A DNA stretch of 39,456 bases from Pseudomonadota bacterium (GCA_018262235.1 JAGTRY010000069.1:1-39456), one strand, 5' to 3'. Shown: positions 7,201 through 15,528, counted from the first letter of the stretch. The notes: generated by a model not told the origin, from the sequence alone. Numbers and translations are program-made.

Positions 7201-9462
7201 TCACATCTGCCCGTGGAACGTACGGTTGATGACGTCCAGTTGCTGGGTCTTGGTGAGCTTGATGAAGTTCACCGCATAACCCGAGACGCGGATGGTCAGT
7301 TGCGGGTACTTGTCCGGATGGTCCATGGCGTCAACCAGCGTGTCACGATTGAGCACGTTGATGTTCTGGTGGAAACCATTGACGCCGAAGAAGCCGTCCA
7401 GTGCGCGGGCCAGGTTGGCGATTTGATCCGTACGGGTGCTGCCCAAGCCACTCGGAACGATGGAGGAGGTCATGGAGATACCGTCCTGACATTCGTTGTA
7501 CGGAATCTTGGCGACCGACATTGCCGATGCGGCAAAACCAAGTTTGTCGCGGCCGTGCATCGGGTTGGCCCCCGGGGCAAACGGCTCACCCTTGCGACGG
7601 CCATCCGGCGTGTTGCCGGTTGCCTTGCCATACACCACGTTGGAGGTGATGGTGAGGATGGACTGCGTGTGCATCGCATTGCGGTACGTCGGGTGCTTGC
7701 GCAGCTTGTTCATGAACGTCGTGGCAAGCCAGCTGGCGTATTGGTCGACCGTGTCGTCGTTGTTGCCGAATTTCGGGTATTCGCCCTCGGTAACATAATC
7801 GACGATCAGACCGGTTTCATCACGAACAACCTTGACCTTGGCATTCTTGATGGCGGACAGCGAGTCGGCAACGACAGACAGACCGGCAATACCGAAAGCC
7901 ATGGTGCGCAGCGGGTTGTAATCGTGCAGGGCCATCTCGATACGCTCGTAAGCGTACTTGTCGTGCATGTAGTGGATGCAGTTCATCGCATTCACGTAGG
8001 TCTTGGCCAGCCATTCCATCGCGATGTCGTACTTGGCCATGACGTCGTCGAAGTCCAGGTAATCACCCTTGACCGGTTCAAAGGCCGGCATGATTTGCTC
8101 GCCGGAAACTTCATCACGACCACCGTTGATTGCGAACAGCATGCACTTGGCGAGGTTTACACGAGCGCCGAAGAGCTGCATCTGCTTGCCCACACGCATG
8201 GCGGACACACAGCAGGCGATGGCGGTATCGTCACCCCAGGCCGGACGCATCAGTTCATCCGATTCGTACTGGATCGAAGACGTGTCGATCGAAACCTTGG
8301 CACAGAACTTCTTGAAGCCTTCCGGCAGCTTCGGCGTCCAGAACACGGTCAGGTTGGGTTCCGGGGACGGGCCAACGTTGTACAGGGTCTGCAGGTAACG
8401 GAAGCTGTTCTTGGTGACCAGCGGACGGCCATCTTCAGTCACGCCACCGAGGGACTCGGTCACCCAGGTCGGGTCGCCAGCGAAGATGTCATCGTATTCC
8501 GGGGTGCGCAGGAAGCGGACGATACGGAGTTTGATGACGAAATCGTCGATGATTTCCTGAGCTTGCGATTCGGTCAGTGTGCCTTCGGCCAGATCGCGTT
8601 CAAAGTAGGCATCCAGGAAAGTGGAGGTGCGGCCCAGCGACATGGCGGCGCCGTTTTGTTCCTTCACCGCAGCGAGGTAGCCGAAGTACAGCCATTGCAC
8701 GGCTTCCTTGGCGGTCGCAGCAGGCTTCGAAATATCGAAGCCGTACTTGGCGGCCATGACCTTGATTTCGTTCAGGGCCTTGAGTTGTTCGGACAGCTCT
8801 TCACGGTCACGAATGATTTCGTCGGTGGAGTGGGCGCCGTCGATGGACTTCTTTTCAGCCTTCTTGGCTTCGATCAGGCGATCCACGCCATACAGGGCGA
8901 TGCGGCGATAGTCGCCAATGATGCGGCCACGGCCGTAAGCATCAGGCAAACCGGTCACGATGTGCGAGGAACGAGCTTTGCGGATGTCGTCCGTGTAAGC
9001 ATCGAACACGCCGTCGTTGTGGGTCTTGCGGTACTTCGTGAAAATTTCCTTGACCTTCGGGTCCACCGGGAAGTTGTAGGCCTTCAGGCTGGTTTCAACC
9101 ATGCGCCAGCCGCCGTTCGGGAAAATCGCGCGCTTGAGCGGGGCATCGGTTTGCAGACCAACGATCACTTCGTTGTCTTTGTCGATATAGCCTGCGTCGT
9201 GTGCGGTGATCGAGGTTGGGATCTGCGAAACGTCAAGCACACCTTTTGCGCGTTCTTGAACAAACAATTCGGAGAGCTTGTTCCAGATGGCTGTGGTGCG
9301 CGCAGTGGCCGGAGCCAGGAAGCTGTCGTCACCTTCGTACGGCGTCAGGTTGGACTGGATGAAACTGCGCAGATCAATAGCGTGTTGCCATTCGCCAGCT
9401 TTGAAGCCGCGCCAGGCATGTGCCACGGTGCTATTGAGGGAGAGAGTGTCGCGTTCGGACAT
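7201..9462 (-). CDS. pflB: Formate C-acetyltransferase (pyruvate formate-lyase)
   Basis: This 753-residue glycyl-radical enzyme converts pyruvate and CoA to acetyl-CoA and formate in anaerobic fermentation. The catalytic Cys pair is IACCVSAM at Cys417 and Cys418 (E. coli Cys418/419). The radical loop RVSGYAVNF puts the radical Gly at about 728. The start at 9462 gives MSERDTLSL with a strong GGAGG five bases upstream; an in-frame extension to 9522 is rejected for lack of both homology and a ribosome site. The gene is followed by pflA and ends beyond the hairpin at 7166. No perfect FNR dyad is visible upstream, only half sites. Confidence 0.97.
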   Translation of the reverse strand: MSERDTLSLNSTVAHAWRGFKAGEWQHAIDLRSFIQSNLTPYEGDDSFLAPATARTTAIWNKLSELFVQERAKGVLDVSQIPTSITAHDAGYIDKDNEVIVGLQTDAPLKRAIFPNGGWRMVETSLKAYNFPVDPKVKEIFTKYRKTHNDGVFDAYTDDIRKARSSHIVTGLPDAYGRGRIIGDYRRIALYGVDRLIEAKKAEKKSIDGAHSTDEIIRDREELSEQLKALNEIKVMAAKYGFDISKPAATAKEAVQWLYFGYLAAVKEQNGAAMSLGRTSTFLDAYFERDLAEGTLTESQAQEIIDDFVIKLRIVRFLRTPEYDDIFAGDPTWVTESLGGVTEDGRPLVTKNSFRYLQTLYNVGPSPEPNLTVFWTPKLPEGFKKFCAKVSIDTSSIQYESDELMRPAWGDDTAIACCVSAMRVGKQMQLFGARVNLAKCMLFAINGGRDEVSGEQIMPAFEPVKGDYLDFDDVMAKYDIAMEWLAKTYVNAMNCIHYMHDKYAYERIEMALHDYNPLRTMAFGIAGLSVVADSLSAIKNAKVKVVRDETGLIVDYVTEGEYPKFGNNDDTVDQYASWLATTFMNKLRKHPTYRNAMHTQSILTITSNVVYGKATGNTPDGRRKGEPFAPGANPMHGRDKLGFAASAMSVAKIPYNECQDGISMTSSIVPSGLGSTRTDQIANLARALDGFFGVNGFHQNINVLNRDTLVDAMDHPDKYPQLTIRVSGYAVNFIKLTKTQQLDVINRTFHGQM

Positions 9463-9495
9463 GAAAACCTCCAGAGATGAGTAATCGAAAACTTT

Positions 9496-9524
9496 TTGTG
9501 CCCCGGTCGGGCTTTTTTGCACAA
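9496..9524 (+). terminator. Terminator-like hairpin in the pflB leader, T-tract on the opposite strand
   Basis: GCCC-N5-GGGC (9500-9512) is followed on the plus strand by six T (9513-9518), the layout of a rightward terminator. A mutually exclusive outer pairing TTGTGC/GCACAA (9496-9524) encloses it. It lies about 35 bp upstream of the pflB ATG, so it is inside the pflB 5' leader on the other strand. The 4-bp inner stem is short, and function is uncertain. Confidence 0.4.
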
Positions 9525-9662
9525 CCCCCTTTTTGAGGGAATTGCGCCCTATTCGTTCACTATGCGTTATCGGCGCCTGCTCTTCACCCTTAAACCCCGA
9601 TTTTTTTGCGCCACGGATTCGAATGAGTCCGCATCAATGCGCTTGATTCACGGGGTTTGCAC

Positions 9663-9736
9663 GCGACATCGAAATTGCTTGCCCGTAATGCTAGTGGGCC
9701 AATTACGGAAAACCGAATCGAATGTTCGGATGTCGC
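9663..9736. other. Nested hairpin (three-way junction-like) element
   Basis: The outer arms GCGACATC (9663-9670) and GATGTCGC (9729-9736) enclose two inner hairpins. These are CCGTAAT/ATTACGG (9683-9708) and CCGAA/TTCGG (9713-9729, whose last base overlaps the outer arm). The 74-nt layout would fold as a compact multi-branch RNA or DNA structure. It is not a tRNA, since there is no anticodon arm or TTC loop. Confidence 0.4.
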
Positions 9737-9762
9737 TATAAAGGAATGTGAAGGTGCAGTGC

Positions 9763-9778
9763 ACAATTTGCAAATTGT
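9763..9778. promoter_or_regulatory. Perfect 16-bp palindrome, candidate operator
   Basis: ACAATTTGCAAATTGT is exactly self-complementary and sits in the pflB/MBOAT divergent region. Perfect AT-rich palindromes of this size are typical dimeric regulator sites; the regulator cannot be named. Confidence 0.45.
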
Positions 9779-9940
9779 TGATTCAAAACGAAATGCGTTA
9801 AATATGTTGCCTTTGCACAATAATAACTTGCGGGATGGTTGTTGTATTTTGACCAAGCTCCAAGAAATTACTGATAGTCAGCCAAAAAAGCACAGTCTGG
9901 ATTTCTGAGATGCTTGGGTGAGGCTAACAGAATCGGCCAC

Positions 9941-9957
9941 ATCAAACCTTGTTTGAT
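9941..9957. promoter_or_regulatory. 7-bp inverted repeat upstream of the MBOAT gene
   Basis: ATCAAAC-CTT-GTTTGAT ends 43 bp before the preferred MBOAT start. The half sites are in the inverse order to an FNR box, so this is a hairpin or another regulator's operator. Confidence 0.4.
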
Positions 9958-10000
9958 AACATGTCTGCCGCTTTTATTCTGGCTTCCGCCCTTTTTCCAC

Positions 10001-11413
10001 ATGTTGTTTCCAACTGTCGAGTACGCATTGTTCTTTCTGCTCGCGCTGACCCTGGCGTGGGGCAGCCTGCGCTGGCATGCGCTGCATAAGCTGCTGTTGC
10101 TGGGATTGAGCTATGTGTTCTACGGGTTCTGGAACTGGCATTTCGTACCGCTCCTGTTGGCCATCTCGCTTCTGGGCTGGGTGGCCACGCGCGGCATCCA
10201 GCAGGGGGTGAGACCGCGTTTGTGGCTGGGTATCGGAGTGGGTGGCTGCCTGGCCGTGCTGGGGTATTACAAGTACGCCGCGTTTTTTCTGCAAAGCATC
10301 TCCGACTTGGCGGCCAGTGCAGGGATCGTCCTGCGGCTTGAAGTCGACACGCCTTTGCTGCCGCTGGGCATTTCGTTCATGACCTTCCACGCCATTTCGC
10401 TGATGATGGATGCGCTGCGTGGCAAGCTCAAGGAACCCGTTCCACTGGGTGATGCGCTGCTGTACGTGGCATTCTTTCCGCAATTGATTGCGGGTCCGAT
10501 CTTGCGGGCATCCTCCTTTCTGCCACAGCTGCGCCGTGCGCCCGACCCTGCGCGGATTGATACGTCGCGGGCTTTGTTGCTGATCGTGGTGGGGTTGTTC
10601 AAGAAGGTGGTGATTGCCAATACGTTGGCGACCTTGCTGGTTGATGATCTGTTCGCAAATCCAGCCGCAATGAGCGCGAGCCAGTCCTTGTTGGGGATTT
10701 ACGCTTACGCAACCCAGATCTATTGCGACTTTTCCGGGTATACGGATATCGCGATCGGCTGTGCGCTGCTCTTGGGTTACCGGTTTCCGGACAACTTCAA
10801 TGCGCCGTATGTTTCGACGTCTCCCCAGGAGTTCTGGCGGCGCTGGCACATTTCGCTGTCGAACTGGCTGCGTGATTATCTCTACATTCCTCTGGGGGGC
10901 TCGCGTGCCGGGCGCTGGCGTACCGGGTTGAATCTGCTGCTGACCATGCTGCTGGGTGGTTTGTGGCACGGCGCGGCATGGAGTTTCGTGGCCTGGGGAG
11001 GCTGGCATGGGTTGATGCTGGTGGTGCATCGGGAATGGGATCGCTTCTGGCGCACCCGTGTGGCGCCTTGGCGGCAGTCGGTAGGGTGGCGATGGGTGGC
11101 CCGGTTGCTGCTGTTTCATGCGGTGTGTCTGGGCTGGGTGTTTTTCCGCAGCGGGGATTTCCCTTCGGGGCTGGCCGTGCTCGCCCGGCTGGGATCGGGG
11201 GCCTGGCAGGCCGATCTGCCTTTAGGGCCTTTGCTCTGCACATTGGCCGGGATTGGCCTGCAATATGTTCCGGCCCGCTGGACCTTGCGCATCCAGTTGC
11301 TGGGTATCCGCCTGCAGCCGCTGTTGCGTGGTGCGGCGTTTGCGAGTCTGCTGGTTCTCATCGAAATCCTCGGGCCAAGTGAGCCTGCCCCCTTCATTTA
11401 TTTCCAGTTCTGA
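10001..11413 (+). CDS. MBOAT family O-acyltransferase (AlgI/DltB-like)
   Basis: This polytopic inner-membrane protein has 470 residues and about ten hydrophobic segments. Members such as AlgI and DltB pass acyl groups across the membrane for O-acylation of envelope or extracellular polymers. The hallmarks are FWRRWHISLSNWLRDYLYIPLGG, with His283, and GGLWHGAAW, with the invariant MBOAT His at 323. The start at 10001 (MLFPTVEYALFF) is typical of the family; an in-frame TTG at 9914 would add 29 atypical residues. It is two bases from the SGNH gene, so they form a transfer pair. The acceptor polymer is not evident: no alginate, cellulose or teichoic-acid genes are visible. Confidence 0.9.
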   Translation: MLFPTVEYALFFLLALTLAWGSLRWHALHKLLLLGLSYVFYGFWNWHFVPLLLAISLLGWVATRGIQQGVRPRLWLGIGVGGCLAVLGYYKYAAFFLQSISDLAASAGIVLRLEVDTPLLPLGISFMTFHAISLMMDALRGKLKEPVPLGDALLYVAFFPQLIAGPILRASSFLPQLRRAPDPARIDTSRALLLIVVGLFKKVVIANTLATLLVDDLFANPAAMSASQSLLGIYAYATQIYCDFSGYTDIAIGCALLLGYRFPDNFNAPYVSTSPQEFWRRWHISLSNWLRDYLYIPLGGSRAGRWRTGLNLLLTMLLGGLWHGAAWSFVAWGGWHGLMLVVHREWDRFWRTRVAPWRQSVGWRWVARLLLFHAVCLGWVFFRSGDFPSGLAVLARLGSGAWQADLPLGPLLCTLAGIGLQYVPARWTLRIQLLGIRLQPLLRGAAFASLLVLIEILGPSEPAPFIYFQF

Positions 11414-11415
11414 GC

Positions 11416-12573
11416 ATGCTGCGTCGTTACGATTCCCTCTCCCGAATGTTGCTGACGGTGCTGGTTGCGGTGCTGGTCGGGGTTTTTCTCGAAGCGGATG
11501 GTCTGCATCTGTGGGCTGAGCGTCTGGGCTTGGGGGCATGGCGGGAACGCGTCCTGCCGGTTACGGAGACCTGGCAGGATTGGCTGGCTCCCCTGGGGTT
11601 CTCCTGGCCGAGAACAGCAGCATTGGCTGCCAAGGCCGATCTGGCGCCATTGATGTTGGGGCACTTGAATGCGCCAGCGGCCAGGGATGTGGACCTGCGC
11701 AGCATGCAGGATCTGGGAGCACTGCCGGTTTCGGTCGAGGTGGTGTTGCAGACGCCTTATCTGCGCATTCCCTTGCAGGCGGGGCTGTCGTCCAATCCCG
11801 GTTTGTCCGCCGACTTGCTGGTTGCCACTGCCCCACTTTTGCCTGCGCCTGCCAGTGCCTTGCCTCTGGATGTGGGCGATGGTTTGCAGATAGCCCTGGC
11901 AGGCGACTCCATGATGGCGGTCGGTCTGGCGCCGACCTTGACACGCGGTTTGGGTGTCGACAAGGGCGTGCGGCTGCTCAAGGCCTATCGTTCGGGCACC
12001 GGCCTGGCGCGGCCCGAGGTCTATGACTGGCTGCAGCAATATCCGCTGATGCTCGGGGCAACGCGTCCGCAACTGGTGATCTGCGCTTTGGGTGCGAACG
12101 ATGGTCAGAATGTACAGGTCGGCAAGAAAGTACTGGAGTTCGGCTCGCCTGAATGGGATGCGTTCTACCGTGAGCGCCTAACGGCCTATCTCGACATGCT
12201 CCTCAAACCGCAAACACGTGTGCTCTGGGTCGGGATGCCGGTGATGAAGGAGCGGCGTTTCGCCCAGAAGATGCTGCACATGAATGCGCTGGTGCGGACC
12301 GAGTTGCAGCGCTATCCGGCCGTGACCTGGCTGGATCCCAATCCGGTGCTGGGATACGCCGACAATGTGTTTGCCCAGTATCGTGCGGATGAGCGCGGCA
12401 AGCTGGTCAAGATGCGTGCCGATGACGGTATCCACATGACCGACGATGGGGCAGCCTATCTGCTGGCGCCAATCCGTGACTGGCTGGCGCGTACCGCGCC
12501 ATTGACCAGACCGGCGGCAGCGGGTGGTCAAACGACCGGGTCGGTCAGCGAGGACTCCGGTCGTACGCTTTGA
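11416..12573 (+). CDS. SGNH/GDSL hydrolase-like protein (DUF459 type), partner of MBOAT
   Basis: This protein has 385 residues. One N-terminal hydrophobic segment (about residues 10-30) anchors it or directs it to the periplasm. The SGNH blocks are complete: GDSMM with nucleophile Ser165, GAND around Asn228, and DDGIHMTDDG with catalytic Asp337 and His340. By analogy with AlgX/AlgJ and other SGNH partners of MBOAT proteins, it probably transfers or removes acyl groups on a polymer in the periplasm. Its ATG follows the MBOAT stop by two bases. Its stop codon directly abuts that of the convergent hydrolase gene. Confidence 0.85.
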   Translation: MLRRYDSLSRMLLTVLVAVLVGVFLEADGLHLWAERLGLGAWRERVLPVTETWQDWLAPLGFSWPRTAALAAKADLAPLMLGHLNAPAARDVDLRSMQDLGALPVSVEVVLQTPYLRIPLQAGLSSNPGLSADLLVATAPLLPAPASALPLDVGDGLQIALAGDSMMAVGLAPTLTRGLGVDKGVRLLKAYRSGTGLARPEVYDWLQQYPLMLGATRPQLVICALGANDGQNVQVGKKVLEFGSPEWDAFYRERLTAYLDMLLKPQTRVLWVGMPVMKERRFAQKMLHMNALVRTELQRYPAVTWLDPNPVLGYADNVFAQYRADERGKLVKMRADDGIHMTDDGAAYLLAPIRDWLARTAPLTRPAAAGGQTTGSVSEDSGRTL

Positions 12574-13638
12574 TCAGTTTGGACAGGGATTTTCGCTGAG
12601 GGCTTCGGCATAGGGCTTGCCGCTTGGCCACAGGCCGAGAAAACGGTTGTCTGCGCGACTGCGATTGAAAATCTCGTCGGGATAGGGGGCGCCATCGACC
12701 CAGTCGAGCAAGCGGGTCGCCAGCCGCCAGTAACCGTAATAATCGAGCAGATTGAGTGACGCGGAGGCTTCGAAGTCATTCCGCCCGGGAATGCTGCTTG
12801 GGACACGGGCGCGCGAATCCGGGAAATCGTAACGACTGTCGGGCGCTCCTGGCGAACCATGGCCTGCCTGGATGCGGACACCCTCATCGCTGTCTGATGG
12901 AAAGAAAAGCAGGGCGCGTTTCTGCTCGGGCAGGTGACACAGGCGTGCGGCAATGGCGCGGGCAGTCGGTACGCCAATGCCGGTATCGGCCAGGCCCGAA
13001 ACCAGTACAGTGGGCAGATCCGCCGGCAAGGTTTCGACCCGGCCGATGATGCTTTCGGCCAGTGCCCCTTTGGCGACGTGATGGGCGTCTCCCGGCGAAA
13101 TCAGCAGCAGGGCACGCGGGGCCGGCAGTCCATAGCTTTCCGGTCTGAGCGCCAGGTTCAGGGAAATCGACGCGCCCATCGAAAAGCCCAGATACAGCAC
13201 CTTGCGCGTATCGACCAGCTCGGGGTGGCGCATCTGCACCAGCGCCAGTGCTGCTGCATCGGCTTGTGCGGCAATCGTCGTGACGCGCTGTGGAGGCGTC
13301 TGGTCACCATCCTGATACACCGGGTAGATCACGACAGCACCGCGACGGACCAAGAGATCAATCAAGCCGCCGAAGTTTTTCGGATTCATGCCCAGCCAGC
13401 CGTGCTGGAACAGAACCAGCGGGGCGCCTTGGGCTGAGGGATTCTGCGGCATGAAAACATATGCACGGGCCGGGCCATCGCCAACCGTCAAGACTTCCAC
13501 GCTGCGATGCACGCGTTGTGCCTGCCAGCTTTCCGGCGAATAGCGTCGGGCCAGCGTCTGTGGATCGGTCTGCGCGCAGAGCAGTGTCGGCAGCAGGCTG
13601 GCAAACAGCAGGGTGAAGAGATGGCGGCAATGCAGCAT
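12574..13638 (-). CDS. Secreted alpha/beta hydrolase
   Basis: This protein has about 354 residues. A signal peptide is visible at residues 1-22 (hydrophobic stretch LFTLLFASLLPTLL, then CAQ). The fold markers are the oxyanion region LFQHGWLG near residue 78, the nucleophile elbow GFSMGAS with Ser153, an acid candidate in GLADTGIG and a His in AGHGS. The substrate is unknown, but the family includes esterases and dienelactone-hydrolase-like enzymes. The start at 13638 was chosen because it opens the signal peptide and lies past the csp terminator; no clear Shine-Dalgarno is seen. Its stop (12574-12576) touches the SGNH gene stop, so no terminator separates these convergent genes. Confidence 0.75.
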   Translation of the reverse strand: MLHCRHLFTLLFASLLPTLLCAQTDPQTLARRYSPESWQAQRVHRSVEVLTVGDGPARAYVFMPQNPSAQGAPLVLFQHGWLGMNPKNFGGLIDLLVRRGAVVIYPVYQDGDQTPPQRVTTIAAQADAAALALVQMRHPELVDTRKVLYLGFSMGASISLNLALRPESYGLPAPRALLLISPGDAHHVAKGALAESIIGRVETLPADLPTVLVSGLADTGIGVPTARAIAARLCHLPEQKRALLFFPSDSDEGVRIQAGHGSPGAPDSRYDFPDSRARVPSSIPGRNDFEASASLNLLDYYGYWRLATRLLDWVDGAPYPDEIFNRSRADNRFLGLWPSGKPYAEALSENPCPN

Positions 13639-13676
13639 GGTGGATGGGAACAGGAAAGCGGGCAGGGTGTGAAAGC

Positions 13677-13702
13677 AAAAAGCCCGGCGCAGGGCCGGGC
13701 TT
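13677..13702 (-). terminator. Intrinsic terminator of the cold-shock gene
   Basis: On the minus strand AAGCCCGGC-N5-GCCGGGCTT forms a 9-bp stem followed by a T-run, 22 bp past the csp stop. It separates csp from the downstream hydrolase gene. Confidence 0.9.
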
Positions 13703-13724
13703 ATCAAGCTATCGTGCAATCCGC

Positions 13725-13928
13725 TTATTCGACGCGGATGTTGGAAGCTTGCTTGCCCTTCGGGCCTTCGGTGATATCGAAGGTCACGCGCTGATTTTCA
13801 GCCAGGGAGCGGAAGCCCTTGGACTGAATTGCGGAGAAGTGGGCGAAAAGGTCCTCACCACCACCATCCGGTGTGATGAAGCCAAAACCCTTGGAGTCGT
13901 TGAACCACTTGACGGTACCAGTTGCCAT
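13725..13928 (-). CDS. Cold-shock domain protein (CspA family)
   Basis: This 67-residue single OB-fold RNA chaperone starts [26 protein letters not shown]1 (KGFGFI) and RNP2 (DLFAHF) are both intact, and the length is standard for Csp proteins. It binds single-stranded RNA and DNA and melts secondary structure. The ATG at 13928 is the family start although no strong Shine-Dalgarno precedes it. It appears monocistronic, with a candidate promoter about 145 bp upstream, a long leader with a terminator-like hairpin, and its own terminator. Which Csp paralogue it is, and whether it responds to cold, cannot be told from sequence. Confidence 0.95.
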   Translation of the reverse strand: MATGTVKWFNDSKGFGFITPDGGGEDLFAHFSAIQSKGFRSLAENQRVTFDITEGPKGKQASNIRVE

Positions 13929-13941
13929 GTTTGAAGCATCC

Positions 13942-13972
13942 AAAAAAGTACAAAAAACCGGGCCGGGCCCGG
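13942..13972 (-). terminator. Terminator-like hairpin inside the csp leader
   Basis: On the minus strand CCGGGCC-C-GGCCCGG (13972-13958) is followed by two T6 runs, ending 14 bp before the csp ATG. It either terminates transcripts from the upstream methyltransferase gene or acts as an attenuator within the csp leader. Confidence 0.7.
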
Positions 13973-14069
13973 CGTGATCGAAATTCAAGCGGGAGGGCTG
14001 ATTACCGCGTGTCGCCGAGGCGGACACTGGGAGACAGCCACACAGCACTGCTTGAAAACCGTGCTCGCG

Positions 14070-14098
14070 ACTATGCCGGGTTGCGTCCGGCTTGGCAA
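14070..14098 (-). promoter_or_regulatory. Candidate sigma70 promoter of csp
   Basis: On the minus strand TTGCCA (14098-14093) and CATAGT (14075-14070) are 17 bp apart. Transcription from about 14063 would give a leader of about 135 nt, similar in length to classic cspA leaders, with the hairpin at 13942-13972 inside it. Confidence 0.5.
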
Positions 14099-14162
14099 GC
14101 GCTTTTTATGCAACACGGCTGTGTGTTGCCAGGGCTGTTTGTTTGTGCCGACAAAGCCGCGC

Positions 14163-14921
14163 TCAGCGCGCGGGTTTGTGCTTGACGCTGACCACCTGAT
14201 AGACCCCGCCGAAGAGGGTTTCCTTGTGCCAGTCGTAGCGCTCGGGTTCGCTCGCGAAGCTTGAAATTTCGTGTTCCCACAAGGCGTTGGCGAAGGGCTC
14301 AAGCAAGCGGTTGACCAGCTTGAGGATGTAGCGCACCGGCTGCCAGCGTGCCGGGCCGTGGTAGTCAACGAACAACACTTCGCCGTGGGCCGGCATTTGC
14401 GCCAGCATGTTGTCGACGATGCGGCGCTTCCAGTCATCCGGCACTTCGTGCAGGAGCATGAAATTGCAGATCAGGTCGTAATGCCGGTCGGGTTCGCCGG
14501 CATACAGCGCGGCATCCTGGCGGATCACCCTGGTCCAGGGCATGGCATCGAGCTTGCTGTGCCCGTGCGCTATCTGGATCGGTGTGACATCGGTGAGGTG
14601 GAAGCAGCCTTCCGGGCCGGCCCTGCGAGCGGCCCGCTGTACCAGATCGCCATACACGTGAGCAACCTGCCAGACGCGCATGCCGGGGCGGATGCGCTCA
14701 AGGTAACGGCGCATCATCCGCTGGTCGTTGCCGAAGAGCAGCGTCTTGACGACGATGTTGTGATCGAGCCAGCGAACCCAGGCAGGATTAACATATGCCC
14801 AGTCATACACTTCGTTCATGTAGGCGGGAATTTCCAGCGTGGTGACGGGGTGGCAGGATTTGGAGCTGGTGTGGCTGAGCTGCTGATCTTGCTCGGCAGT
14901 CTCGTAAGTCGTGTCAATCAT
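14163..14921 (-). CDS. rquA: Probable rhodoquinone biosynthesis methyltransferase-like protein RquA
   Basis: This 252-residue protein has a class I SAM-methyltransferase fold. Motif I reads VAHVYGDL (residues 86-93) instead of the usual GxGxG. That VAxVYG pattern is, as I recall it, the mark of RquA, which converts ubiquinone to rhodoquinone. Other family-like traits are WAYVNPAWVRW, VDYHGPARWQPVR, LLEPFANALWEHEI and FGGVYQ near the C-terminus. Rhodoquinone is a low-potential quinone used for fumarate reduction, which fits the anaerobic genes nearby. A generic methyltransferase of the same superfamily is the alternative. A perfect 14-bp palindrome lies just before the start, and a bacteriohemerythrin gene is divergent. 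Confidence 0.7.
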   Translation of the reverse strand: MIDTTYETAEQDQQLSHTSSKSCHPVTTLEIPAYMNEVYDWAYVNPAWVRWLDHNIVVKTLLFGNDQRMMRRYLERIRPGMRVWQVAHVYGDLVQRAARRAGPEGCFHLTDVTPIQIAHGHSKLDAMPWTRVIRQDAALYAGEPDRHYDLICNFMLLHEVPDDWKRRIVDNMLAQMPAHGEVLFVDYHGPARWQPVRYILKLVNRLLEPFANALWEHEISSFASEPERYDWHKETLFGGVYQVVSVKHKPAR

Positions 14922-14925
14922 AGCG

Positions 14926-14939
14926 TGAAACCGGTTTCA
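14926..14939. promoter_or_regulatory. Perfect 14-bp palindrome before rquA, candidate operator
   Basis: TGAAACCGGTTTCA is exactly self-complementary and ends five bases upstream of the rquA-like ATG. The octamer CGTGAAAC recurs 20 bp further upstream (near 14944). The position would block initiation or the ribosome site. Confidence 0.5.
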
Positions 14940-15100
14940 GACCCGTGAAACGATAGCAGCAGCCAATTCCTGAGAACTTGCGCTGGGCCAAAGTTTGCGA
15001 CAAAGGCGTGTGACAGGATTTGCGTGACGGAAGGACTGCATGCGGGTGGCCACTGAAAGACATGGCCGCAATCAAGGTGGATTCACTTTTCGGGGGTGTC

Positions 15101-15508
15101 ATGCGTGTCGTGCAGTGGAGTGAAGCGCTCAGCGTGGGGAACGGACAGATGGATGCCGATCACCGAGAATTGTTCGGATTGCTCGAACGCCTGCGTCTGG
15201 CGGTGCAGGAAAATCAGCCGGAGCCGCTCCGGGTCGAGATTCTGGGCGAGCTGGTGAGGTTTTCCGAAAAGCATTTCCGGCTGGAGGAGTTGCTCATGGC
15301 CCGTGCGCAGTTTCCTGATCAGGCTTTGCATCGGGCCGAGCATGAAAAACTGCTGGCCCAGATCCGGGAACTGTATGCCAAGGTCAGCAAGGGCGATCTG
15401 CCTTTGTCGCTGTCCGTGTTCCAGTTCCTCTATGGCTGGCTTGCCCGGCATATCGAGGTCAAGGACAAGGTTCTGGCCTCAACCTTGCCGCCGCACGCGC
15501 CGGATTGA
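15101..15508 (+). CDS. Bacteriohemerythrin
   Basis: This 135-residue single-domain diiron oxygen-binding protein shows the full seven-ligand set: His21, His58, Glu62, His77, His81, His117 and Asp122, in motifs HFRLE, HRAEH and HIEVKD. Such proteins bind O2 reversibly and may store, deliver or sense it, or scavenge NO. The ATG at 15101 is preceded by GGGGG four bases away; an upstream start at 15020 adds residues unlike the family. It is divergent from the rquA-like gene and converges on rlhA with a 20-bp gap. Confidence 0.93.
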   Translation: MRVVQWSEALSVGNGQMDADHRELFGLLERLRLAVQENQPEPLRVEILGELVRFSEKHFRLEELLMARAQFPDQALHRAEHEKLLAQIRELYAKVSKGDLPLSLSVFQFLYGWLARHIEVKDKVLASTLPPHAPD

Positions 15509-15528
15509 TCCAGGCTGTCCTGCCGGGT

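Larger units (their letters stand above)
9463..10000. other. Long divergent regulatory region between pflB and the MBOAT gene
   Basis: About 540 bp without a convincing gene, more AT-rich than its flanks. From left to right it holds a terminator-like hairpin reading rightwards (9496-9524), a nested hairpin element (9663-9736), a perfect 16-bp palindrome (9763-9778) and a 7-bp dyad just before the MBOAT gene (9941-9957). FNR-like half sites (TTGAT near 9643 and 9778) occur but not in the paired TTGAT-N4-ATCAA form. Small open frames of 83-88 codons on both strands lack ribosome sites or family features. Confidence 0.45.

Noticed and set aside
7213-9480. A 755-codon open frame on the plus strand, exactly antisense to pflB
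   Set aside because: It mirrors pflB codon for codon, has no family features and is explained by GC-rich codon bias. pflB has all catalytic motifs and a strong ribosome site.
9640-9790. A paired FNR box for pflB
   Set aside because: TTGAT half sites occur but not with an ATCAA four bases downstream; the pairs present are in inverse order.
9657-9908. An 83-codon plus-strand frame in the pflB/MBOAT spacer
   Set aside because: No ribosome site, no family resemblance, and it runs through the hairpins and palindrome.
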